Both the position numbers and the translations under genes were made by a program. A stretch of 64,000 bases of DNA from Cyanophora paradoxa. Taxonomy: Eukaryota > Glaucocystophyceae > Cyanophorales > Cyanophoraceae. The stretch is taken from assembly GCA_004431415.1 (NCBI GenBank), contig QPMI01000048.1, forward strand, positions 1 to 64,000, in the 5' to 3' direction. The notes under the pieces were generated by a model that worked only from the letters and a program-made list of their open reading frames with translations, did not search any database and was not told the DNA's origin. This document shows, piece after piece, positions 11,799 through 22,069 of this stretch (position 1 is the stretch's first letter; each line of letters opens with the position of its first letter).

Positions 11799-12387
11799 TC
11801 ATGATCAAGTTATATAATTAAAGGGAAATCCGAATCGGCGGGAGGCGGCGTGACGTGATCGCGTCACCGCGTCACCCGTCACTGGGCCGTCAGCAGGGCT
11901 GGGGTAACTTAGTAACGGTGGGGTTACCGACCAAGACCGATCGGCCAGGCCGCGGGCTCGGCGGCTAGCGCGCGGTGCGCCGGTGGCACCGGTGCCTAGC
12001 TAGCGCCTGCTGGGCAGCTGAGCTAAAAGAAGCAACGTTATCACAAAGCCTTGAAGCAGCATCGACTCGCTCGCACCCTGTGAGCAAAGATTGGGATCCC
12101 AGCGCGCGGGTGCGTAGTCACTGCGTACGCGTGCGAAATCGATCCTCGCGGCGACTTGCACTCTGGGGCTGACGCGGGATCTTGCCGGGGCCGGCAGCTA
12201 GCTAGTCCTGGGTGAGCTTTTGATCGCTTTCGAGGGCTGAAATTTTAAAGGCGGTACCGGTAGCACTGCGGCAGCTGCAGCCTTGAAGGAGATAGGTGCG
12301 CCGCGCGCCTTGTCTCGCTGGCCCATGCATATGGGTCCCGAAGTCGACGTCGCGCCGATCTGATCATCGATATCGTCCTGCATATGC
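11799..12387. promoter_or_regulatory. Spacer / putative upstream region of calpain-patatin gene
   Basis: No supported coding exon. The stretch is rich in short palindromes (GCTAGC, GGTACC, CATATG, ATGCAT). It separates the LINE tail from the first supported exon at 12388. An additional 5' exon cannot be excluded. Confidence 0.35.
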
Positions 12388-15300
12388 ATGCGCAGCTGCG
12401 GTCGCGTCAGAGCTCTTCGAAGAATGTTTCGGCAACTCTTCCCTCAGTGCACGAAGGAGACGTGCACGGTGGCGCTCTGCGCCACCCGCACGGGCCAGGT
12501 CAGTCCCGCGCATCCCCGGCCCGAAATCGATCGATATCCCAATTGCAATCCTGGGGCCGTGCGCGCCGACGCCGGGGCAGGACGAGGAGGCGATCGCGGC
12601 GGAGTTGACCTCGAAGAGGCGCAAGTTCGAGGACCCGAGCTTCCCCGCGACCATGGCGGCCCTGTACCGCAACGGAGCCTCGCCGTTCGCTGATGCGCCG
12701 TGGAACCGGCCCGTCGGCGGCGGGGCGGCGGCGGCTGCTGCTGCAGCTGCTGCTGCTGCTAGCGCTGCTGCTGGGGCGGCGGCGGCTGGGGCCGCTGGCG
12801 CAGCGGCAGCTGGAGCGGCCGCAGCCGGTGCAGCGGGCGCGGCCGCAGCCGGCGCAGCGGCCGCGGCCGCAGCCGGCGCAGCGGCCGCGGCCGCAGCCGG
12901 CGCAGCGGCCGCCGGAGCTGCTGGCGCCGCTGGTGCGGCAGGGGCAGCAGGAGCAGCGGCAGCGGGTGCGGCCGCAGCCGGTGCAGCGGGCGCAGCTGCA
13001 GCCGGCGCCGCCGGTGCGGCAGGGGCCGCAGGAGCAGCCGGTGCAGCGGGCGCGGCCGCAGCCGGTGCAGCGGGCGCGGCCGCAGCCGGCGCAGCGGCCG
13101 CCGGAGCTGCTGGCGCCGCTGGTGCGGCAGGGGCAGCAGGAGCAGCGGCAGCGGGTGCGGCCGCAGCCGGTGCAGCGGGCGCGGCCGCAGCCGGCGCCGC
13201 CGGTGCGGCAGGGGCCGCAGGAGCAGCTGGAGCAGCTGCCGCAGCCGGCGCTGCGGGCGCGGCTGGTGCAGCCAGTGCCGCGGGCGCGGCGGCAGCAGGG
13301 GCCGCCGGCGCGGCGGGCGCGGCCGGCGCAGCGGGCGCGGCCGGCGCGGCGGGCGCGGCTGGAGCAGCCGGCGCGGCAGGCGCAGCCGCAGCCGCTGGCG
13401 CTGCCGCCGGTGCAGCAGGGGCCGCTGGAGCAGCGGGCGCGGCTGCGGCGGCAGGCGCGGCCGGGGCGGCAGGCGCGGCGGAGGCAGCAGCCGCGGCGGC
13501 CGCGGCGGCGGCGGCGGCGGCGGCGGCGGGGCCCAACGCCGACGCCATCCCAAGCGCAGGTGCCGCCGCCCCGCCCACCCGCCCGCCTCGCCCACCCGCC
13601 CGGGTCCTCTTTCAGCTTTTCCGCCCTGCCCTGACCTTCCCCCTCTGCCCCGACCCGCCCCGGGCAGGCTCTGTGGACGGGGACTTCGTCGAGAAGCACT
13701 GCATCTGGCTCCGGTCCGCCCCGCCCCGCCCGCTTATAAAACTTAATTGTAATTAGACAAGGCCAGCCCGTCGACGTCTCAGCCTGCCTACTTTCGTGTA
13801 CCTCATTACTAAAGTTAGGCGCCCCGTTTAGACCGGACAGGCGCCCCTAATATATATATTATCTGATTCTTTCTTCGGAGCGCAGGCCGAAGGAGTTCTG
13901 CCCGGGGCGCCCGCAGCTCTTCATTGACGGCTCGAACCCGGGCGACGTCATCCAGGGCATGCTCAGTGCGCCTTGGAAGCATCCAGAATCTCGATCTAGA
14001 AACATCTAGAAACATCCAGAATCTAGATCTAGATAACTTAAGAGTCTAGAAAATGCATTCGATCGGGCGTCGTCCAGGGCGTGCTCAGTGCGCCCCCGGC
14101 CCCGGAGTCCACTTCGATTATTCGGGCCGGGCCCTCTCGCCTTCCTAAAAAACCGATCTTCTCGCCGGCGCCGCTGACGCGACCGGGCGGGCCATCCCAG
14201 GCGACTGCTGGGTCCTCTCGGCCATACAAGGTACATATGCCACCCCCGCCCGTTCCCGCGCTCCTCGGAAAATTCTTCTCTCTCGCTGTCCCTCTTCGGA
14301 TCTAATTCTCGCTGCCCGCGGCCCGGCGCAGTTCTGGCGGCCCAGCCGGCGCTGCTCCAGCGCCTCTTCGTCTCCACCGCCAACGCCCACCTCGGCATGT
14401 GCGCCCGGCCCCTCGCTAGAGACTAGAAACTAGAGGCCTCGTTAGCTATGCCTGAATCACGACTCAGTGTACCTCCGCTCACGCCCAACCCCCTTTCAGT
14501 TACACTGTGGCCATCTTCAAGGACGGTTTCTGGCACGTGCGTGTACACCCTCCCCTTCTCTCCGCCACCCCCACTCCCCGTACCGACACGCCCCGTCCTC
14601 CCTCCCTCCCCCGCAGCGCATCGTGATCGACGATCGGATCCTGTGCCGCTCCGACCGCACCCCGCTCTACGCTTCCTGCCGCGACCGTGCACACGCGCCC
14701 TCCCCTATCGGCCGGCCCCCTCTCCTCCCTCTCTCTCTCTCGCCCTCACGCCCGCCGCTTGTGTTCCGCAGGCAACGAGATCTGGCTCCCGTGCGCCCGC
14801 GCCGCAGCCCACGATCGCGATCGAGCCTCTAGCCCTCGGCCCTCGTTTCTTCGTTCGCCCTTTTTTGAGGCTTCGTTCGTTCCCTTCGTTCGCAGCCTCC
14901 TGGAAAAAGCGATGGCGAAGGCCAACAACTGCTTCGAGGTCCGGATCTATTGTCCTATCTTATCTTCTTCTTTTAAAGACTCTTGTCTGTCTGTTTGTTT
15001 GTTCAAACGAACAGAACCTGAACTACGGGCACGTGAGCACCGCCCTCCGAGACCTGACCGTGCGCCCCTACCCCCCCCCCCTTGGATCCCCACCCCCGAA
15101 CCGACCTTCGTTCGCAGGGCGGGACCTCCTCCATGACGTGCGCCCGAACCCGCCCCGCGCGCCCCGGTCCCGGCTTGAGAGTGAGAGAGAGATCTAAAGC
15201 CGGGACTGCTCTGCTCTGCTCAATCTTTAATCCGAGCACTCGATTGTACGTGTGGGGCCGGCTGACCGGTTGGCCCGGGGACAGGTACCTCAAGCCCGCG

Positions 15301-18300
15301 GACCCCCGCGGCGAGGCGCGCCCCCCCCCCCCCCCCCTCCCCCTTACCCCTGCCCTTCTCACTCACCCCCCCCCCCCCCCCACACACACACACAGGTGCC
15401 GCGGGAGCGGCGGCCCTTCGCGTTCCGGGCGGAGCTGGCCCCCGAGGAGGCCTGGGCCCACCTCGCCTCCCTCCTCGCCCGCGGGTCCGCTCGCCCCGCC
15501 GTCGCCCCGCCCCGCCCGCTCGCCCCGCCTTGAAGAAGAAGAAGAAGCTATAGCCAGGCTAAGAAGAGCCTTTAAGACCAGACAAGCTTAGAAAGTCTTA
15601 GCTCGCTCGCGAGATCTTCTTTCAATGTGTCCGATGCGGTCCCGCTCTCCGCGCGCCGGCGCGCAGGGCCCTGCTTGGGTGCATCTGGGTGGACCTCGGC
15701 ACCCTCGGCCTCGGCCTCATCGACAACGGCGTCGTCAAGGTACGTACCCCCGGGCCCCTATCTCCCTCTACCCCCCTTCACTCTTCTCCCCCCGCAGAAC
15801 CACGCGTACGGCGTCCTGGAGGCGCGGGAGGTCGAGGAGGGGGCCCGCCGGCACCGCCTCGTCCGCGTCCGGAACCCTTGGTGCGCCTAACTAATTAAAC
15901 TTATATGGAACTACAAGCGATAGAAGATAGAGAAAGGAAACCTTGGCGTATCAATAGGAACGCTCTAGCTTTGGACTACGATTCCGGCTGAGCGGTCTTC
16001 GGCGTCCGCGGCGGGGGCGCAGGGGCCGCCAGGAGTGGTCGGGCCGCTTCGCCGACGGCTCGCCGGACTGGACGCCCGCCCTCCTCGTGCGCGCCCTCTT
16101 ACCCCCCCTCGCTCCTTCCCCCGGAGGGGTGGGGGGGGGGGGGGGGCGGCCCCAACCTTTCGCGCTTCGTTCGCAGGAGAAGCTCAGGCACAGCTTCGCG
16201 GACGACGGCACCTTCTGGATCCTCTGGCAGGATTTCGTCCAGGTACCCCCCTCCCGTTCATTCCCCCGCTCACCAGTTCTCCCGCGGAGAGTTCTCACAT
16301 CGAGGCAGACATTCAACTGCCTGTATGCGTGCGAGATCTTCGCAGACGGCTGGAAGGGCCAGAGTGTCACGGTGCGATTCAATTGAGTCGCTCTTGAAGT
16401 TCATCCGAAACCACCCCGCTCGGAATCGACCCGGGGTTCCGTACGTAGGGGGCCTGGAAGAAAGGCGTGAGCGCCTTCGGGCCGCCCCCGGACAGCGCCT
16501 GGGAGCGCAACCGCCAGTTCCACCTGAAGGTACTGTACCCCCGCTGGATCCGGAGCCGTACCCTTTATTCGACAAAGACGTACCCCCGCAGGTGACGGGC
16601 CGCACGCGCCTCGAGATCTCCCTCTCCCAGGGTGACGTCCGGCCGCTCGGCCTCGACGAGGTGCGTGCGTTCCCGCCTGGATCTGCGACCCCCCCCCCCC
16701 CCCCCCCATCTGACGCGGTACCCCAGCTGCACTTCCCCGCCGGCGTTGGCGTCGCGATCGTCAAGGCAAAAGGTGGGATCCTTCAAGGCTTTCCGTCTAT
16801 CTCGGTTCTGGCTGCGCTTGTTCTTCAGCTAAAGCTCGAGCAGGCTCCGCCCCGGGCCGCCCCCTCCGCAGCATCGACGCCCCCTCCATCGTCTTCCAGT
16901 CGCCCTGCCTTTACTCCCGCGACGGTGCTCAGAATTCGATCTCCACTTCGAATTACTCTCACTTTCTTCCCTCTTTTATTCTGACGGCCCGCCTCCGGCA
17001 GTGTCTGCCTCCGCCGTCCTCGAGGCCGGCGACTACAAGGTGGGGCCCGGCGGATTCGAACCCGAAGCCCCGCTCCGCGCACCCCCTTTCCGAACGCTGA
17101 GCCGCTGCCCACCGTATACGTACCCCCAGATCGTGCCGATGACGGCCAAGCCCGACCAGGAGGCGATCTACAGCCTTTCCGTCTGGTCTGACCGTGACGT
17201 CGACCTCGAGGTCCGGATTCGGATCCGGGCTCGAATCCGCCCCGGGGTCTTTTCTGACGCCCGGGTAGGGGGAGAAGGCCATCCAGGAGCTCGACAAGGA
17301 GGAGGTCACGGCCGCCGGAGGTACGATTCCCACGAACGTGCGACCGTACCCCCCTTCCCGCGTGACCAGGCCGCGCAGAGGGCGCCGGGGCGGACTTCGC
17401 TGCGCCCCCCGCGCCGAGCGTGTACCCCCCGACCCGTGCGCGTCCCCCGCGGCCCTGGCCCGGATCGGTTCGTTTCCGAGAGGCTGACAGTCCCGCAGGG
17501 CCCCCGCCCGAGAACCCCAAGAACGCAGCGTGCGCACCTCGCGATCGATCGCACCACCCGCTCAACGATCGCATCGGCACTTTCTAAATCCGAAGTGCCG
17601 GCGCAGGGCGGTGGCGATGGAAGTGCTGGACGCGCTGAGCGCCGCCACGCAGCGCCTCGCCGCCGAGAACTCCGCCCTCAAGAGGGTGAGCACGAATGTT
17701 GCAGGAGCTCGAGGAGTTTCGATCTGTTCGAAACTTACGGCTGACGCGTACGCGCGCAGCGGCACCAGCAGCTGCACCTGCCCCCCGTGCGGGTCCTCTG
17801 CATCGACGGCGGCGGCATGCGCGGCGTCATCCCCCTGACCGCGCGCCCCCGTCCCAGCCCCAACGCGCCCCATCCCTCTCTCCCTCTTTTCTGAGCGGCG
17901 GTCGCCGTGCCCGCAGATTCTGAACCACATCGAGAAGACTGCGAAGAAGGTGAGAGAAGGCCCTGGGCTTGTCCTTATTCGCCTTGTCGCTCGGATCGTG
18001 TTCCGCGGTCTGACCAGCCCATCGCGGGCAGCCCATTCCCGAGCTCTTCGATTTCATCGCCGGTCAGCTCCGAATTCGATCGCGACTCCCGTCGAGATCG
18101 CTATCGGCCTTAAGCTTAAGATCGCCAATACAATGTTAAGCTTAAGGGAGTGCGGCCCTGGAATAGCTTATGGGCGCGGCGGCCTTAATTCGACTCCCGT
18201 CGAGATCGCCGTCGGTCTTCTAAAGGGCGCGCAGGGACGTCCGCCGGGGCGATCGCGGCCATGGCCCTCTCGGCGAGGGGCAAGGACGGCAAGCTCGCCC

Positions 18301-21300
18301 GCAACACCGACGCCGCCGTGCGCCCGCCCGCGCTTTTATCCGCTCGCTTTTCGTTTCCTCTAGATCTGACGCATTGCTTTTTGCTTTGGACGGGCCCGAC
18401 AGATCCGCTCCACGTACGAGTGGTGAGCCATCGGCGGCCGCGGCCGCGCGGCGGCGTCGCGCCGCTGCAGCTGATCGTGAGATTAACTCGCTTCTTTTGT
18501 TAGGGGCGGGCGGATCTTCCCCCACTCGACGAATGGCTTCGTTCGCTTCTTCCGCAACTTCCGCACCGCCTCCGTCTTCTCGGTGCGCCCCATCCGAGCT
18601 AGCTTCCCGCGGGTCTCAACTTGCTACCCCGCGGCCCGCCGGGTCGTCAAGCCTTTTTATGTTTCTATGAGCTTCCTGCAGTCTTTAGCTTCTGCATGTT
18701 ATCCCGCGGTCGCGGTATCCCGCTTGCTTGGCGGCTTATAATTAAGCTTCCGCCCTTCTGACGGCCGGCCGGCGCTCGCCGGACCGTCGGGCGGGGCAGG
18801 GGTCGGGAATCGACGGGTACCTCGACTCGCTCTTCGGGCGGGCGGCGCGGCTCTCCGACCTCCCCAACGACATCATGGCGCGCCCCGTCCACGCCCCCGC
18901 CCCTTTCCGCTCCCCCAGAGATATATACGGCTTCGAAGCTTAAACTTCTAGGGACTTGCGCGCCCAGCCCCCGCCCCCGCCCCCGCCCCCGCCCCCGCCT
19001 CCGGCCTGCCAGAAGCCCAGAGAGCTCATAGACCTAGAGATAGCTAGTTTTATAGAAAACCGAGAATCATGGCGCGCCCCGCCCCCGCCCCATCCCGCGC
19101 CCCCAGAGATACGGCTTCAAATTAAAGCTTAAGCTTCTAGGGACTTGCAATTGGTTTATATCGAGAAGACCTAGACCTAGCATTGCGGATCTAGCAAGCT
19201 GGGCGATCTAGGCCCGCCCCCGCCACCCCCCGGCCCCCCCACCCCACCCCACCCCCCTCCTTGATCTCGTTTGACCCGCGGCCTTTCGTACCAGATCACG
19301 TCGTACGATACGGAGGCGCGCTGCCCCAAGTTCTTCAAGGTGACCTAGAACCCTCAAGGCCCCGCCGCCTCCGTCCCCGCCCCCGCCACCCCCACCACGA
19401 GCCCGACGTCGACCCCGCCGCCTCCTCCTCAGACGTGGAAGGCCCGGGAGAGCAAGGAGGTGCGCGCACGCATGCGCGATCGCGAGGCTCGCGAGAATTC
19501 GAATCTAGCCGCGATATCAGACATGGCCAGGCGTTGTATCGCACTTGAACGCACCACTTAAGCTTATGCGACTTGTGCGCGACAGGAGGACCACCTGCTC
19601 TACGACGTCGGCAAGGCGACGTCGGCGGCCCCCGCCTTCCTCCCCGCCCACGAGGTCGACGTCCCCCCCGCTTAAGCTTCTTTCTTAAGCTTTCTCTTCC
19701 AATACCTCATCCTTTAATTTAGTCTAGGTCTATAGCTATGTTACTGTGCGCAGTCTTTCTTTTGCTGACATGTCTTATGATCAAAATCAGATGCCGATGC
19801 CGAACGCGCCGGAGGACCGCGCCACGTCCACTTTCATCGACGGTCCGCTCAGATCAGATCAGATCTGATCAGATCTGATCTGATCAGATCTGAGGCGCTA
19901 AATTCGGTCTGATCTGACTCCGTTCGAGCAGGCGCGTGCGTCTGCAACAACCCGACGCTCGCGGCCTGGCTGGAGGTATCCAAGATGTACCCGGGTCGGC
20001 CTAGGCCTTCGTTCCCGCCACTACCCTCCCCCCCCCTCCCCCCCCCTCTGAATCTTTGTTCGCAGGGCGGGACATCCTGATGGTCTCGCTGGGCTCCGGG
20101 AGCTGCGGGACGCCCTTCTCGAGGCGCGACGCCGAGAAGTTCACCCTCCTCCAGTGCGCCCCGGGCCCTCTAGATCTCAAGCGATCCATTCTTATTTCGC
20201 CTTCTAACGGAGAATGTTTACGACGACGCGCAGCTGGGCGTCGAAGTCGGTTGACTGGTGCGTCGCTCATTTATATATACCGTCCTCGAATCGAAGTCGG
20301 CCCTTCGCTGGAATCTAAATTTAAACTCGGACGGCACGTGTACGGCCGACGTCGACAGCATCCTGGACGGCACGGCCGACTCGATCAACCAGGTCGCCGG
20401 AGAGCTCCTGGGCGAAAACGTGCGCAAATCAATTATATATACCAGCTGGTTTTTTTTTTGGTGAATTACCGGCCACAGTCTCTAGACACCAGCACTGCGG
20501 GGGCTGCCCAGGGGGCATAAAGACAAAAAAGCAAAATACCAGCTGGAATTCGAAGTCTATTTCCCAAAAATCGTCTGCTGGATATATATAGAAGACTAGT
20601 TCCGATTACATAATCACTGGTGTCTAGAGACTGTGGCCGGTAATTCACCAAAAACAAAATCACCTTATACAATTATAATTAGGATTCGCGTCTCACGCGT
20701 CGCGTCCTTCGCAGTATTACCGCTTCCAGCCGGTGATGGCGCCCGGAATGGACGGCAAGCGACCTCGGCCACCTCGCTCTCTTTCTTTTTAAGGGGCGCC
20801 TAGCTCACCCACTGCCCGCGGCCGGCCCTCAGACATGTTCGACGGGCGGCGCGAGATGCTCCAGAACTTCGTTCGCCAGGCCCAGACGCAGGTTCGCGCG
20901 CGCGCGCACCGCCGCTCTTTGCTTCCCGGTCCGCCGACTGCCCGCGAATCTCTCACCTCGCGCCTGCACGCGCAGATCCTGCAGGGCCCGTCTCTTCAAA
21001 AGCTGGAGGAGGCCATCGACCGCCTGGTGCCCTCCGACCTGTCCTTATCGCAGTCCCACCTGACTAAAGACGTTCATTTGCAAAGGCACATTCTATTACA
21101 CTTTCTAGATCTAGTTGCTAGTACGTATACGTCGACCGGCCAGTGCCCTCCGCGGCCGCGCCGCCGCGCCCCGGCCCGGCGCTGGTGCCGGCGCCACAGC
21201 TCTCTGGCCCTTCGAATTCTTCTTCTTCTTCTGAGCCGCGGGGCCCGCGGCCGGGGTCAGGTGTCGGCCACCGAGGCGCGAACGAAGCTGCTGGCGGAGG

Positions 21301-22069
21301 ACCCCGAGGCCCTGCGGCCCATCCGGCCCGCGGAGCCCTCCGCCCCGGGCAAGTCCGTGCGGGTGCGTGCACGCGCCCCTTACATACGCGAATTCGAATC
21401 ATTGTATAAGAATCAATTTTACATGTATAAGCCTTTATGCGCCTCCTCTTAGAAGCCCATAAGCCTATATGAGTAATTAACGGGCTCGAACTTCAGAAGC
21501 CGAACATGGTGGTGATCGCGAAGGAGGACCTGGACGCAGCCCTCGGGGCCGCCGTCGACCGCGAGACGGGTGCGCCCCCCTTCTTCCTTTAATTTCTCGC
21601 GGAGAGATATATAGCCTCAGCCATAGAAGGCTTAGGTGGCTTAGGCGGGGCGGTAGAGATGAGGCTGGGCTGTACATGTGCCCGGCACGCGTCGATCGCT
21701 TTGCCTGCAATCGGTGTTCTTATCAACTCTAGATCTAAGGCTCTACCGCTTCGCTTGCACTCGGTGTTCTTGTAGCTCTTAAGGCTCTACCTCCACACCT
21801 AAGCCACCTAAGGCTGTCTCTCGACCACGAGATGGGCGCGCCCTCCTCTCTCGACCACGAGATGGGCGCGCCCTCCTTTGATTTCTCGCGATAGATTAGA
21901 TTTCCGTGTAATCTGAGCTCATTGGTTTCCGAACGCGCCAGCAGATGGGCCGGGGCCGGCCCGGGCGCCAGGCGCTGCGCAGCGGCGCGTGTACCCCACG
22001 CCGCAGGAGACCAGCGCGGGAACCGGGACGGCGGCGTCGGTATCACGGCTCGCGGCGCCGGCCGTTTAA
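12388..22069 (+). CDS. Predicted calpain-patatin fusion protein (protease plus phospholipase)
   Basis: Hand-splicing gives 49 exons totalling 3867 nt, a multiple of three (about 1288 aa), with every junction in phase. Residues 1-73 are a short N-terminus plus the calpain lead-in (KFEDPSFPA). About 74-340 is an Ala/Gly tract. About 350-620 is the cysteine protease core with Cys408 (SDCWVLSAI), His582 (NHAYGVLEA) and Asn606 (RVRNPW). About 625-820 is calpain domain III, the C2-like beta-sandwich. A short linker (PPPENPKNA) and helix (MEVLDALSAATQRLAAENSA) lead into the patatin domain: DGGGMRG at 874-880, GTSAG with nucleophile Ser909, catalytic Asp1060 (FIDGA), then YYRFQP. Known roles: calpains make limited cuts in proteins, usually under Ca2+ control; patatins hydrolyse membrane acyl lipids. 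The fusion is inferred; two separate transcripts are the alternative. No signal peptide is evident, so a cytosolic location is likely. Confidence 0.78.
12714..13520 (+). repeat. Ala/Gly-coding low-complexity expansion inside exon 2
   Basis: About 800 bp built of GCN and GGN codons (GCGGCCGCAGCCGG-like units) encode a roughly 270-residue Ala/Gly tract. It sits between NRPVGG and GPNADAIPS, upstream of RPKEFC in the calpain lead-in. The stretch from about 12900 to 13010 recurs at about 13085-13200, a direct duplication within the array. All six frames are open here, so the other-frame and minus-strand ORFs are shadows. Confidence 0.9.
14065..14094 (+). repeat. Intronic echo of an upstream calpain exon end
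   Basis: GGGCGTCGTCCAGGGCGTG and the following CTCAGTGCGCC repeat, with few changes, the end of exon 4 plus its donor at 13940-13972. It lies in the intron before the active-site exon. It is a possible decoy or relic splice donor from a local duplication. Confidence 0.7.
18871..19148 (+). repeat. Partial duplication of exon end and intron start
   Basis: The segment 18871-18960 (ATCATGGCGCGCCCC through CTTCTAGGGACTTGC) recurs at 19066-19148 with small indels. It carries the end of the exon coding PNDIMAR together with its donor region. Between the copies is a (CCCCGC)n run. Confidence 0.8.
20439..20546 (-). mobile_element. 5'-truncated LINE tail with 11 bp target-site duplication
   Basis: Bases 20450-20535 are the reverse complement of the LINE 3' terminus at 11700-11798, beginning with a T run (the poly-A tail). 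They are flanked by the direct repeat ATACCAGCTGG at 20439-20449 and 20536-20546. This is a textbook target-primed insertion, inside the intron between the patatin exons ending at 20419 and starting at 20715. Confidence 0.95.
20617..20654 (+). mobile_element. Second minimal LINE tail fragment
   Basis: CTGGTGTCTAGAGACTGTGG through TTCACCAAAAA matches the last 38 or so bases of the LINE at 11798, in plus orientation. AATCAC precedes it and recurs just after the A-rich end, possibly a short target-site duplication. It lies in the same intron as the minus-strand tail. Confidence 0.85.

Larger units (their letters stand above)
12388..17529 (+). other. Calpain module: exons 1-27 of the fusion
   Basis: Exons: 12388-12498, 12581-13559, 13668-13713, 13886-13965, 14201-14230, 14332-14398, 14500-14536, 14617-14686, 14772-14790, 14896-14938, 15015-15059, 15118-15137, 15285-15315, 15396-15484, 15667-15739, 15798-15880, 16023-16086, 16177-16242, 16309-16371, 16449-16529, 16592-16660, 16727-16772, 16844-16924, 17002-17039, 17130-17210, 17269-17320, 17499-17529. 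Family landmarks in order: FEDPSFPA, RPKEFC, PQLFIDGS, DCWVLSA (Cys), NLNYGHVSTALRDLT, LLGCIWVD, NHAYGVLEA (His), RVRNPW (Asn), GRQEWSGRFADGSPDW, DDGTFWILWQDF, then domain III with RNRQFHLK and IVPMTAKPDQEA. The Gly normally preceding DCW is Ser here, created across a splice junction. Exons as short as 19-20 nt occur. The intron after 15315 uses a GC donor. Confidence 0.85.
17607..22069 (+). other. Patatin-like phospholipase module: exons 28-49
   Basis: Exons: 17607-17685, 17760-17840, 17917-17949, 18032-18062, 18235-18317, 18403-18422, 18504-18582, 18800-18886, 19295-19339, 19433-19459, 19586-19654, 19791-19842, 19932-19994, 20066-20153, 20234-20257, 20359-20419, 20715-20754, 20833-20891, 20976-21026, 21261-21362, 21497-21569, 21945-22069. 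Patatin landmarks: VLCIDGGGMRGVIPL (oxyanion loop), PIPELFDFIAGTSAG (nucleophile Ser), RLSDLPND, DVGKATSAAPAFLP, STFIDGA (catalytic Asp), VSKMYPGRDILMVSLGSG, YYRFQP. The tail ends VSRLAAPAV and TAA. The introns after 17840 and 20754 fit only with GC donors. If the gene is not a fusion, Met at 17617 is the natural start. Confidence 0.85.

Noticed and set aside
4771-11825. Target-site duplication for the long LINE
   Set aside because: GATCATGGCTAGATTATAAT near 4778 and ATCATGATCAAGTTATATAA at 11798 are only loosely alike. They are not a convincing direct repeat.
12364-13699. Long minus-strand and other-frame ORFs of 278-404 codons
   Set aside because: They are mirror frames of the Ala/Gly repeat; GC-only triplet repeats keep all six frames open.
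17369-17440. Possible extra exon (GRAEGAGADFAAPPAPS) before the linker exon
   Set aside because: Including it with either donor breaks the frame into the patatin module, while skipping it keeps every junction in phase. It could still be an alternative exon.
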